Shown: positions 26,285 to 34,643 of the stretch, one piece after another
Numbering within the stretch: position 1 is the stretch's first letter
How the letters are laid out: every line of letters begins with the position of its first letter
Origin: a virus
DNA length: 51,137 nucleotides
Virus record (IMG/VR): IMGVR_UViG_3300030098_003180
Span: 1-51,137 of that record
Direction: 5' to 3' (one strand)
Position numbers and translations under genes: made by a program
Notes under the pieces: generated by a model
Database searches by the model: none
What the model was told of the DNA's origin: nothing
The model's input: the letters and a program-made list of their open reading frames with translations, nothing else

Positions 26285-26748
26285 TAAATTGTCCCATCTG
26301 CATCTGATACCCATGTTCCAGTTCTTGAAAAACATTTAGCAACCCAAAATCCACCTGTACAAACTAGTTCACAAATATCACCTATTACACCATTTGCTGC
26401 TCCACCTAAACCACTACCTTCACTTTCATCATATACTATATACCTATTTACTCCCCAAGCTGTATTAGTTGCTTCTGCTCCTTCATCAGCAACAGCATGC
26501 ATTCTTATTGCAGAAACTGCTTGACCATCTATATTAAAATCTGAAGTTACAGTTTGTCCCACTATTATTGTAACTTTCATACCTTCGGCATCACTAGCTG
26601 CAGGTAAATTAATAGTACTAACTGAACTAACATGATCTATTTTTATAATAGCCCCATCATGTCTTGCTTGTGTTAAAGTTGTATCACTTGTAATGTTAAA
26701 AACTGATGATCTTTCTGCAGGTAAAACGCTTAATACTTTTAACCCCAT
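26284..26748 (-). CDS. small beta-rich virion protein, paralogue family 1
   Basis: 154 residues. A pattern of 'T-L-T-x-x-x-x-D/H-x-G-x-I', 'INLPAASDAEGMKVTIIV', and 'GDICELVCTGGFWVAKCFS' repeats that of the two proteins downstream of the capsid gene (VTLPDAADAGAGWHAKFVY...GDFCDVVCDGSNFY, and VTLPADAAGLWFRFVLT...GDYVEIWNDGTTWWCESFS). The shared layout marks a family of beta-sandwich subunits of the virion, perhaps decoration or fibre-tip domains. Start ATG follows AAGGAG. Confidence 0.55.
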   Translation of the reverse strand: MGLKVLSVLPAERSSVFNITSDTTLTQARHDGAIIKIDHVSSVSTINLPAASDAEGMKVTIIVGQTVTSDFNIDGQAVSAIRMHAVADEGAEATNTAWGVNRYIVYDESEGSGLGGAANGVIGDICELVCTGGFWVAKCFSRTGTWVSDADGTI

Positions 26749-26750
26749 CC

Positions 26751-27146
26751 TTACTCCTTTATATATCTTATTACGTTATTTGCATGAGAAGCAACAATAT
26801 TCCAGTAAACTGTATCACTTGATTTGATTTCTATACCATTTATAGAAGTTGGAATAATTAATTCATAAGTTCCTGCTTGCAATTCCATGTGTGTAGTACT
26901 ACTTGCTAAAACTATATCACTTGGTGAGGTTGAAAAGTTATATCCAAAATATTCAGATGAAGCAGCAACAGGACTATAACTAAATAATATTTTATGATAA
27001 CCTGTTACATCTATATGTTGAGTTTCATCAGGATCTTCCCCAGATACCCAACCAGTAGTAGAATCCTTTAATTCTGTGACATTCCAATCTGATGTAACAT
27101 TTATATTTAAAGCTTCTTTAGCTGTGTATTTATTTATATTCGACAT
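26751..27146 (-). CDS. small beta-rich virion protein, paralogue pair member
   Basis: 131 residues. Shares with the adjacent 132-residue gene an N-terminal 'K/N-x-F/Y-x-x-x-E-A-L-N-I/L' block and a C-terminal 'H-M/F-E-L ... I-P-T-x-x-N-G-I/V-E-I ... Y-W/M-N' block, showing a tandem duplication with strong divergence. Mostly beta-strand by composition, no cysteines, no catalytic motif. Located between adaptor-like genes and the lysis block; likely a minor structural protein. Confidence 0.5.
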   Translation of the reverse strand: MSNINKYTAKEALNINVTSDWNVTELKDSTTGWVSGEDPDETQHIDVTGYHKILFSYSPVAASSEYFGYNFSTSPSDIVLASSTTHMELQAGTYELIIPTSINGIEIKSSDTVYWNIVASHANNVIRYIKE

Positions 27147-27154
27147 AAATCTCC

Positions 27155-27553
27155 TTAAATTATTGTAATAGAATAAGCATAAGCAGAATTAGCACTACCT
27201 CTGAAATTCATATAAATTGTATCTCCATTTGCCTTATTAATTTCAACACCATTAACCATTGTAGGTATATCTATTTCAATAAGAGCTTTATTTAATTCAA
27301 AATGTAAAGATGAAGACTCAGGTAAAGTAAAAGTTTCGCTAGCATTTCTTGAAAACGTTAAACCATATTGTTGCACATTTTGACTTAATATTCCTGCACT
27401 ACCTGTTCCAAATTTTATCAGTATCTTTTTATTATTAGTAACATCACGAGACACCATTGATCCATTACCACCATTATGAATACATATAGAATCTCCCCCT
27501 GCATACTCTAAATTTAATGCTTCATCACAACTAAATGAATTTAATTTACCCAT
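27155..27553 (-). CDS. small beta-rich virion protein, paralogue pair member
   Basis: 132 residues, tandem paralogue of the 131-residue downstream gene (SCDEALNLEY, SLHFELNKALIEIDIPTMVN, GVEINKANGDTIYMNF). It is more Ser/Gly-rich in its first half. It overlaps the end of the preceding adaptor-like gene by 8 nt. No membrane segment or enzymatic motif. Function is inferred only from the surrounding virion genes. Confidence 0.5.
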   Translation of the reverse strand: MGKLNSFSCDEALNLEYAGGDSICIHNGGNGSMVSRDVTNNKKILIKFGTGSAGILSQNVQQYGLTFSRNASETFTLPESSSLHFELNKALIEIDIPTMVNGVEINKANGDTIYMNFRGSANSAYAYSITII

Positions 27554-28166
27554 TTCTCATCCCCCAAAAACTTTGAACAAAATGAACTCCAGCTTTTCTA
27601 GAACTAGAAGCTTTTTCTACTTGTTTTTTAAATAACCTTAAAAAGTATTCTCTTCCATCCATATCCCTGGCATCTTCAGCCATCTTTGCTTTTAAATAAT
27701 ACACTACTGCTTGTGCTTGATATTCAGTTAAGTCTAATTCAAAATCTTCATCAGTCATATAACTAACATCAGTATAAGCTGTTAATGTATCTGTTACAGC
27801 TGCACCATTATATTTTGTAGTAGTAATCCAAAAGCTTGCATTTAACCCAGATATCTTATGAACGCCTGAAAAAGTGCCTGTTGTAATAACTATATAATCA
27901 ACAGCTACGTCAGTAGATAATCCTGAGCCTACAAACTTTAAATTACCAGAAGATGTTTCATAACCTGTTATTCCAGTTTGAACGGCAGATATATCATTTA
28001 TTTTATATATAGGGCTATAGCTATACTCTATTTCAAGTCCATCAGTTACTGCTGTTTTAGGACTCAAGTATTTACCAAAGCTTGAATTTTGTATATCCTC
28101 TACTTCTTTTTCTATTAAAGCAACCTTGTTGCCTTTGTTATAATATGCGTATTTTTTACTTGCCAT
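27546..28166 (-). CDS. virion structural/adaptor-like protein
   Basis: 206 residues from the ATG at 28166 (MASKKYAYYNKGNKVALIE), chosen because it leaves only an 11-nt overlap with the upstream gene and has AGGA upstream; a frame from 28229 would overlap by 74 nt. The C-terminal third (FELDLTEYQAQAVVYYLKAKMAEDARD ... REYFLRLFKKQVEKASS, in two helices) resembles helical ends seen in phage head-tail connector-like proteins. The middle is a beta domain with repeated Gly/Thr. Follows the 93-residue adaptor candidate. Moderate certainty. Confidence 0.5.
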   Translation of the reverse strand: MASKKYAYYNKGNKVALIEKEVEDIQNSSFGKYLSPKTAVTDGLEIEYSYSPIYKINDISAVQTGITGYETSSGNLKFVGSGLSTDVAVDYIVITTGTFSGVHKISGLNASFWITTTKYNGAAVTDTLTAYTDVSYMTDEDFELDLTEYQAQAVVYYLKAKMAEDARDMDGREYFLRLFKKQVEKASSSRKAGVHFVQSFWGMRNG

Positions 28167-28437
28167 CTGCATCCTGTGTTTGTGGTTCATATATTGATCT
28201 AGGAATTGATTGGTATAAACCATCATCATTATCGTGATCTTTACATCTTAAATCAAGCATACGTAATGCATCATTAGGGACCTGGTAAAATCTTTGGTCT
28301 TTAACAATATCAATCCTAGTAGTAGTAGTGTGAGTAGGGGATATAACCGCTATTTCAGACAAAGCTTCTTTTATATACATAATAGCTCTACCAGTTTGAT
28401 TAATCCCCGCTTTTTCCATTAACTCTTGGACAGTCAT
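28156..28437 (-). CDS. head-tail adaptor-like small protein
   Basis: 93 residues. 'MTVQELMEKAGINQTGRAIMYIKEALSEI' (two N-terminal helices) followed by 'RIDIVKDQRFYQVPNDALRMLDLRCKD' resembles the opening of gp4/tail-tubular-A-type adaptors, in which a helical pair precedes a 'Y-x-x-P-x-D-x-L' strand segment. Compared with full-length adaptors (150-200 aa) it is short, so it may be half of a split adaptor, with the following 206-residue gene as the other part. The start ATG overlaps the preceding stop (TAATG). Confidence 0.5.
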   Translation of the reverse strand: MTVQELMEKAGINQTGRAIMYIKEALSEIAVISPTHTTTTRIDIVKDQRFYQVPNDALRMLDLRCKDHDNDDGLYQSIPRSIYEPQTQDADGK

Positions 28438-28919
28438 TAATCCATCCCTATTGCTTCAACAGCTATATCAGAAGACCCACCACGCTTAGCGTAATAGCCT
28501 GATGTTACAGTATCAGATGATCCTGGAACAGGAATAATCCAAGCTTCTCCTGCATTTAATGTTGCTATATGTTCAGAATCAGCATATATCTTTAATGTAT
28601 CTGTAGTAGCATTACCTAATACTGATGCGCTGCTCCATAAATATCCAGTATGTTTTACATAAATAAATGTAGCGGTACCGTCACCAATTGCACATGTTGT
28701 ACTATTATCTGCCTGTAAATATGGAGTAGAGCTTACTCCGTTTGTAAATGTTCCACCTTGAGAAATTGCTCCATCAGTTTCACTAGTGCCGCTTCCTCCA
28801 AGCGTTTTTCTTATATTCTCATGTATTGTATCATGTGCCATTGTTCCGCCATCATCACCTGATTCTTTAGCTACTGGTGTGGCAGAAACAGACCATCTTA
28901 CTTCATGTGTTGTTGCCAT
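28437..28919 (-). CDS. small beta-rich virion protein
   Basis: 160 residues, Thr/Ser/Gly/Asp-rich. Contains IFxx-type strands (TATFIYVKHTGYLW ... LKIYADSEHIATLNAGEAWII) that echo the 163-residue protein at 24232. The N-terminus (TTHEVRWSVSATPVAKESGD) looks disordered or strand-forming. AGGAGAA lies upstream of the ATG, and both ends overlap neighbouring genes by one base. Probably a virion surface subunit; exact role unknown. Confidence 0.5.
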   Translation of the reverse strand: MATTHEVRWSVSATPVAKESGDDGGTMAHDTIHENIRKTLGGSGTSETDGAISQGGTFTNGVSSTPYLQADNSTTCAIGDGTATFIYVKHTGYLWSSASVLGNATTDTLKIYADSEHIATLNAGEAWIIPVPGSSDTVTSGYYAKRGGSSDIAVEAIGMD

Positions 28920-31354
28920 TATTTTTCTCCTCCTTGTTGTTGTCTAGGCGCCATAACCATAAAAGCTTCAGTATATTGTTTTTCTAATTTAAGAGCTCTT
29001 TGCTGATATAAGTCAACATCTAGCTTTACTTTAGCCATTTGATTAGCGTAGTTTTGAACTTCTGCACCATATTTTGTTAATTTATTTTGATTTTTAACTG
29101 CAATTTTTTGTATATCTGCATTGTACTTAGCTATTCTATTTTGATTTACACTTGCAACTTTTTGCACTTCTGCATTATAATTTGCTAAATTGTTTTGAAA
29201 ATCTGTAGTATTAAATGCTAAGTCACTTTGAAATTTTGCAGTTGCAGATTGAACTTCTGCTTGATATTTTGCCATATCATAACCAGTTTCTACTTGATAT
29301 GCCTGTAAAGCTTTAGATGTTTTAGCTTGATGATCTTGAACAGAAGCTGCAACTCTAGATGTTTCTTTTTGTAAATCTGTATTGTATTGTTGCAATCTTC
29401 CAGCAAATCTATCTTTCCATTGTCCAAATATTTTATTAAATTCTTCATTTGTCCATCTTTGAACTTCTGTAGCAACAGCAGCTTGGTATTTACCTAAATC
29501 TTGTGCATATACCTTAATATCTCTTTCTTGTTTTGAATCTTTCATTTGAGCATTTAGTAAATCTATTTGCAATTGAGCTTGATAAGATGTACTAGCTTCA
29601 TTAAATTTATTTAGTCCACTTTGAATATCGGCTTGATATTTTTGTAATTCTGTAGTTCTTTTTGATTGAAATAATTGTATAGCTAAACTATTTTCTATTT
29701 GATATTCTTGAACAATCTTATTAATATCATTACTATAATTAACCAAATCTTGTTGATATAATGCTATTTTTTGCTGATCATCAGCAGAACTTAATTGTGC
29801 ATTTTGTACAGCTTTTTGAAAGCTAACTTGAAATGCTGAGTTTTGTGAATTAAACTCATTTAGTTCATCTTGAACTTTAGCAGTAAATTCTTGAACATCA
29901 CTTAATCTTTTAGATTCCCATAACTTAATATCTTTATTCATGTTATTAGTATATTCTTGCAACTCTTTATTTACAGATACTTGATATTCTTGCAGTTGCT
30001 GCATATATAGCTGTACTTTTTGATCTTCATCTTTACTTGATAATTGAGCATCTTGTGTTGCTTGTTGAAATTTTGTAGTGTACTCTGTTGATTGCTCAGT
30101 AAAAGATTGAACGCTATTTTGAACTTCAGCTTGAAACTGTGTAATTTTTGTTTGTATATCTTCTAATCTAGATTTAGCCATTTCAGGATCTTCTTCTGTA
30201 TTTATCCATGTATCAACATCACCATAATTAGGTGTATTTAAAACAGGAGGAACATAAGATGGCGCAGTTTCTGTAAAAGAAATGCTAGTATTTGATAAGT
30301 CAGGAGCTATAGGGGCTACTGATTTTATATTTAAATCGCTTATAGTAGGCGCAGCATCTAAACTTAAAGTTGGCTTGTTATAAGCAGGAGCACTATCACT
30401 AAAAGTTACCGAATTGTCTGATAACGAAGGAGATATAGGAGCTACTGCGGTTATATCTAAAGAGCCTAAAGTTATATTAGGAGTTAAAGATAGCGTTGGT
30501 TGAACATATACTGGAGCTGTTCCAGTTATTGTACCATCATTTAAAGATATACTTGGAGCAGTTGGAGTTACTGGTAACGACATATCTGGTATAGTATCTA
30601 ACACTATTTCTGAATATATTGGTGGAACAAATGTTTCTATACTTCCTACATCTGAAAAATCTACATTAACTTCAGAAAGAGAAATAGGTTGAATAAATGT
30701 TCCTGGAGCTGTATAAGAAGGTAAACTTTCAGATACAGTATCTAACGTAACGCTTAAAGAAGAAGATTCTTCTAATACAACATCAATTAAATCAGAAGGT
30801 AATTTATCGTGAGCTGCTTTTACATAATAATCTATTACTTTAGAAGCAGCATACAAAACAACCAAATAAACTTTATCCTTAGGGAAGAATCTTATATCAG
30901 AATCTCCATACGCTATGTTAGCAGCATCACTATCTCTTTTAGGGTCAGTATTTATATAATATACTTTAAAAGTATTTGGATCACTACTTGGATTAGGAAA
31001 AACGTTTATCTTACCATTATCAAGAACAGTGTAAGCTGGATTAAATTTAGAAGCATAATGAATACTATTTATATCAGTTACTCTAGATTGTAAACTAGGA
31101 GGAATTGGTCTTGCATCTCTCCAATCATTAGTAGTTCCAGATTGCCTAACAACAGAAAGTATTTCACCTTTAACAGTTTCAGAATCATTAGATGCTATCT
31201 CACTTGTAACTCTTTGAAAATAGAACTTATCTTCAGGTCTTAATGCAATTACTTTATTTTGAACGTCAATAACACCATCTTTAAGATATTGAGTTAATCT
31301 TGTTGTTTCTGTTAAACCTGTTAAAGCTTCTACTTGTGTTTGAAAATCTGCCAT
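28919..31354 (-). CDS. repeat-rich virion structural protein (adaptor-like N-terminus, coiled-coil C-terminus)
   Basis: 811 residues with three parts. Residues 1-200 resemble an adaptor/virion protein domain (QTQVEALTGLTETTRLTQYL ... YYVKAAHDKLPSDLIDVVL). Residues about 205-385 hold at least three Pro/Ser/Thr repeats of about 50 residues (e.g. APSISLNDGTITGTAPVYVQ, then APISPSLSDNSVTFSDSAPA, then APIAPDLSNTSISFTETAPS). Residues 390-811 form long helical repeats with Gln-rich heptads; a roughly 80-residue unit (QDAQLSS..., QNAQLSS..., LNAQMKD...) occurs about three times. This is an extended, fibrous shape, suited to a tail appendage or whisker. No close family recognised. Confidence 0.6.
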   Translation of the reverse strand: MADFQTQVEALTGLTETTRLTQYLKDGVIDVQNKVIALRPEDKFYFQRVTSEIASNDSETVKGEILSVVRQSGTTNDWRDARPIPPSLQSRVTDINSIHYASKFNPAYTVLDNGKINVFPNPSSDPNTFKVYYINTDPKRDSDAANIAYGDSDIRFFPKDKVYLVVLYAASKVIDYYVKAAHDKLPSDLIDVVLEESSSLSVTLDTVSESLPSYTAPGTFIQPISLSEVNVDFSDVGSIETFVPPIYSEIVLDTIPDMSLPVTPTAPSISLNDGTITGTAPVYVQPTLSLTPNITLGSLDITAVAPISPSLSDNSVTFSDSAPAYNKPTLSLDAAPTISDLNIKSVAPIAPDLSNTSISFTETAPSYVPPVLNTPNYGDVDTWINTEEDPEMAKSRLEDIQTKITQFQAEVQNSVQSFTEQSTEYTTKFQQATQDAQLSSKDEDQKVQLYMQQLQEYQVSVNKELQEYTNNMNKDIKLWESKRLSDVQEFTAKVQDELNEFNSQNSAFQVSFQKAVQNAQLSSADDQQKIALYQQDLVNYSNDINKIVQEYQIENSLAIQLFQSKRTTELQKYQADIQSGLNKFNEASTSYQAQLQIDLLNAQMKDSKQERDIKVYAQDLGKYQAAVATEVQRWTNEEFNKIFGQWKDRFAGRLQQYNTDLQKETSRVAASVQDHQAKTSKALQAYQVETGYDMAKYQAEVQSATAKFQSDLAFNTTDFQNNLANYNAEVQKVASVNQNRIAKYNADIQKIAVKNQNKLTKYGAEVQNYANQMAKVKLDVDLYQQRALKLEKQYTEAFMVMAPRQQQGGEK

Positions 31355-31379
31355 TTAATCCTTTTAGTTAAGTGACCCA

Positions 31380-31407
31380 CCCCCTGAGAGAACACACTAT
31401 CAAGGGG
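31380..31407 (-). terminator. hairpin after capsid/decoration genes (attenuator candidate)
   Basis: On the minus strand CCCCTTGA pairs with TCAGGGG (one-base bulge), 12-nt loop, between the 97-residue decoration-like gene and the 811-residue gene. There is no T tract, so it is either a weak attenuator that lowers tail-gene expression relative to capsid genes or an RNA-stability hairpin. Confidence 0.45.
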
Positions 31408-31420
31408 CAGATCTATTATT

Positions 31421-31714
31421 CTACGTTAAGTTTAACGCATTGTAGAAGTTACTTCCATCACAAACTACATCACAGAAATCACCTGCTGCGTCTATATTAC
31501 CTGAAGAGTTCACAGTCGAAGCTGCTCCAGATTTATATACAAACTTAGCATGCCAACCTGCACCAGCGTCAGCTGCATCAGGTAAAGTTACTGTGGCTGC
31601 AGCGCAAAGAAATATCTTTCCACTATCGGATGCTTTAAGGGTTACAGCGCCTTCAAGTGTTTCCACCATATTTTGCGCCCAACCTGCTCTTGCACCATTT
31701 TTAGTTTGTGCCAT
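31421..31714 (-). CDS. small beta-rich protein near capsid gene (decoration candidate)
   Basis: 97 residues. Contains the family pattern VTLPDAADAGAGWHAKFVY and GDFCDVVCDGSNFYNALNL, seen also in the 144-residue and 154-residue proteins. The short distance to the major capsid gene (one gene between) suggests a capsid decoration or cement protein. Start ATG follows AAGGGGGTGAAC, a good ribosome binding site. No sign of frame damage. Confidence 0.55.
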   Translation of the reverse strand: MAQTKNGARAGWAQNMVETLEGAVTLKASDSGKIFLCAAATVTLPDAADAGAGWHAKFVYKSGAASTVNSSGNIDAAGDFCDVVCDGSNFYNALNLT

Positions 31715-31725
31715 TGTTCACCCCC

Positions 31726-32160
31726 TTACGAGTTAGCGCCAACAATACCATTAGTTGCTGAACTGAAAGATTCACACCACCAAGTAGTACCATCATTCCA
31801 TATTTCAACATAATCACCAATGACAGAAGTGCCACTAGCAAATTTTACTAAGTTATTGTCTATCGCGTTTATGCCCGTTGTTGGATCCATGCTAAAACCT
31901 TTGATACCATTAGAAGCACCACTATCAATTTTAACATCATTTGAACCAGCATCAGTAAGTACAAATCTAAACCATAGGCCAGCAGCGTCTGCAGGTAATG
32001 TTACCGAAAACGCAGCATCTTGGTCTATAGTATAGATAGTACCACTGTCAGCAGCTGATAAAAGTGTAGCAGCAGCTATTGCTCCTGTTTTTACTTTACC
32101 ATCAGCGGCATATTGCAAGTTGTCACCATCTTTATTTTGTCCATATAAAGGTATACTCAT
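31726..32160 (-). CDS. small beta-rich protein next to capsid gene (decoration candidate)
   Basis: 144 residues, directly after the major capsid gene. 'SAADSGTIYTIDQDAAFSV', 'TLPADAAGLWFRFVLTDAGS' and 'GDYVEIWNDGTTWWCESFS' are shared in spacing with the 97- and 154-residue paralogues. This position is where many tailed phages encode a cement/decoration protein. The strand-rich composition supports a beta sandwich. AGGAGG precedes its ATG, so high expression is likely. Confidence 0.6.
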   Translation of the reverse strand: MSIPLYGQNKDGDNLQYAADGKVKTGAIAAATLLSAADSGTIYTIDQDAAFSVTLPADAAGLWFRFVLTDAGSNDVKIDSGASNGIKGFSMDPTTGINAIDNNLVKFASGTSVIGDYVEIWNDGTTWWCESFSSATNGIVGANS

Positions 32161-32170
32161 CTTAAACCTC

Positions 32171-33667
32171 CTATACCCAGATAGCGTGAGTTTCTGGACA
32201 ACACCATTCCATTCCCGCTTCTGTTAAGATTTGATCCACTCTACGATCGACACCAGAGTTCTCTAAAGTCTGAACTCCTACATAGACTGATGTATCACGA
32301 TTGATACCGTTACCAACTAATGGTCTGTATGCACAATATTTCATGTTGATACCAATCATTTTAACATTAGTACCATCTAAGTGAACGTTACGTGCTACAT
32401 TCATATCACCATATACAGTTGATATTGTTGTTATATCTACACCAAACACTTTTTTCTTACCAGATATAGAGAAGTCTGCTCTATAATTAGGTGAGATTTC
32501 AATGTTATTAGCAAAGTATCCAGATAGTTTATGCAACCAATTGTATACCGCTGTATTACAGAAGAATACAGTTGAGCCTGCATTATTATATCTAGGATCT
32601 AACATTGCTGATAAATCATCCAAGAAATCATCTTGTGTTTTAGTAGATGTTGATAAACTAAATGAGTTACCATAAGTTTGTATAAAATCAACAGCACCTT
32701 CAGTAGTGTTAGCTGTTGAATTTAATGAACCAAACAATAATGAGTTTTCAATATCCCATTTATGCTCAATTAGTTTTTCTTTCCATATACGAGCCCATTC
32801 ATTACCTTCGTACTTTAACACAGTAGCTCTATCAGTATTATTCATAACTGCTGAAGTTTTGAATATCTGAGTTTGTCCATGTGAAGTACTGTAAGGTTGA
32901 TCTGCCCAAGTTTCTGGATAACCAGAACCTGCAGCATGAGCTGAACCGACTACATAACATTTGAAAGGTTCACAAACTTCTTGCGACTGCGTTGTTTCAG
33001 TACTTGTTGTACCTAAACCAGGACCACCATTTGCAACTGAATCAGTTGGATCTGGATAACGTCTAGCAGCAGCAGCACCTTTTACACAAGTAGCTTTAAC
33101 TATTGCGTAGTTTGCTGTACCTAAATCAACTGTATTTACTTTCCAAAGCTCATACTCTGTTGGAGTATTAGAGTCTGAAGAAGCAGCAGCAATTTTGATG
33201 ATTTGACCTGGAACAAAGAATTTAGGCTGAGTTCCTGTCACGCCAGCAAAATACTTTACAGCTTGACCTTTAATGTTCTGAAGATTACCTTCAGAGTTGT
33301 AATCAGTATAAAATTTAAACGAATAAACGCTTGAATCTGCTGTTGCAGTATGATCTCCAGCATCTGGATTAGCAAAAGTGCTTCCACCTGCGGCATCATA
33401 CCCAACCATATAAGCATATCGTTTAGTGTAAGATGATCTTTTTTCAGTAAACTTGAAAGCAGGATCATCTGTTGGTTTTTTGGCAACCATACTCAAAAAT
33501 CTAAAAAATGGATCTTGAGCCAATGCTAGTTCTGAAACGTAACTACCGAAGTTATACTTTCTACGCAACGCGCCAGTATTACCTGCGGTCGTTTCTATCC
33601 CAGTCCTGGCATCATGGTCTTGATCAGAAAGCAAAGCATTTCCAACCACAGTATTCATATCTGCCAT
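32171..33667 (-). CDS. major capsid protein (HK97-fold)
   Basis: 498 residues, directly downstream of a scaffold-like gene and upstream of decoration candidates. An N-terminal helical stretch (TGALRRKYNFGSYVSELALAQDPFF) and E-loop-like beta region with aromatic/Gly residues are followed by a long helix (EWARIWKEKLIEHKWDIENSLLFG) resembling the HK97 spine helix, then a P-domain-like 'FDDLSAMLDPRYN..GSTVFFCNTAVYNWLHKL' and a C-terminal beta segment. Length, position and composition fit a podovirus MCP. It self-assembles on the scaffold. A hairpin pairing ATCTCC with GGAGAT can mask part of its ribosome binding site. Confidence 0.8.
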   Translation of the reverse strand: MADMNTVVGNALLSDQDHDARTGIETTAGNTGALRRKYNFGSYVSELALAQDPFFRFLSMVAKKPTDDPAFKFTEKRSSYTKRYAYMVGYDAAGGSTFANPDAGDHTATADSSVYSFKFYTDYNSEGNLQNIKGQAVKYFAGVTGTQPKFFVPGQIIKIAAASSDSNTPTEYELWKVNTVDLGTANYAIVKATCVKGAAAARRYPDPTDSVANGGPGLGTTSTETTQSQEVCEPFKCYVVGSAHAAGSGYPETWADQPYSTSHGQTQIFKTSAVMNNTDRATVLKYEGNEWARIWKEKLIEHKWDIENSLLFGSLNSTANTTEGAVDFIQTYGNSFSLSTSTKTQDDFLDDLSAMLDPRYNNAGSTVFFCNTAVYNWLHKLSGYFANNIEISPNYRADFSISGKKKVFGVDITTISTVYGDMNVARNVHLDGTNVKMIGINMKYCAYRPLVGNGINRDTSVYVGVQTLENSGVDRRVDQILTEAGMEWCCPETHAIWV

Positions 33668-33713
33668 TTTTATCTCCTAACTATTTTAAATTAAGTTCGG
33701 GAGATTAAATTAT

Positions 33714-34616
33714 CTACCCAAACAAGTTATCTACGCTATTGTCATTGCCAAGAATAGAATCAAAGACACCTCTGTCTTCAGATACATCTTTTTGACCTTG
33801 ACTATTAGCTCCACTAGCAGATGTAGGCATATTTCTAACATTCTTCATTTGGCTAAGCATTTCTGTTTTAGTGCTTTGAGCAACATTAGCAGCGTTTTTA
33901 TCTTTATTTAAAATATAATGTATATCTTCTAAAGACATTCTATGATTCTGAGCTTTATGCTTAAAATCAGCATAGTCTTCTTCTGACATTTTATATTTTT
34001 CTTTAAACTCTACTTCTTGTTTTTTTATCTCATTAGCTCTATTTATTTCATCAGCTCTTTGTTTTTCCTGATTTACCATAGTTCCAACTCTTTGTTCAAC
34101 CATTCGGTCAACATGTGCATTCATAACTTTCGCACTATCGGATTCTGGATCAGTCATTGCTTCGTGCTGATCAAACACAAAATCTTCATCAAGTTTTAAT
34201 TCTTCTTGAACAGATTTCGCTGGTGCTCCACCACCTTGAAGATAGTCTTTGACATGTTCTACAAGTCCACTATCATTTTTCATAGCATCAAGAACAGGTA
34301 CAAATTGTTCAACAGATTTATACCTATCTCTCCACTTAACGGCCTCTCGACTACTATCCGTATATCGCTTTTGCCAGTCTGTGCCGCTATTAGACTGTTC
34401 TGCCACATTGTTGGAGCCTTCCTCTTTATTAGCGTGGGTTACCTGTTTAGGGGCCACTTCTTGATTCGGGGTTACCTCAGTGTCTACTATACCACCATTT
34501 ACTTGGTTTTCAAGACCACTAAAGAAATCCTCGGAGCCTGAGTCATTAGATGCTGATGCAGACTCTAATGAGTCTCCTTGCATACCAATTTCAGGGTTAC
34601 CTTGAGATTCTTCCAT
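33714..34616 (-). CDS. capsid scaffolding protein
   Basis: 300 residues, highly charged (Asp/Glu/Lys/Gln), low in aromatic residues, with a disordered acidic N-terminus (GNPEIGMQGDSLESASASND) and a long helical/coiled-coil middle (VEQRVGTMVNQEKQRADEINRANEIKKQEVEFKEKYKM). The gene order portal-scaffold-capsid is the standard one for P22- and T7-like phages. It would guide assembly of the procapsid and then leave or be cut. No protease domain seen. Confidence 0.75.
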   Translation of the reverse strand: MEESQGNPEIGMQGDSLESASASNDSGSEDFFSGLENQVNGGIVDTEVTPNQEVAPKQVTHANKEEGSNNVAEQSNSGTDWQKRYTDSSREAVKWRDRYKSVEQFVPVLDAMKNDSGLVEHVKDYLQGGGAPAKSVQEELKLDEDFVFDQHEAMTDPESDSAKVMNAHVDRMVEQRVGTMVNQEKQRADEINRANEIKKQEVEFKEKYKMSEEDYADFKHKAQNHRMSLEDIHYILNKDKNAANVAQSTKTEMLSQMKNVRNMPTSASGANSQGQKDVSEDRGVFDSILGNDNSVDNLFG

Positions 34617-34643
34617 GATTTCTCCTTTATTCTAGTTTATAGT

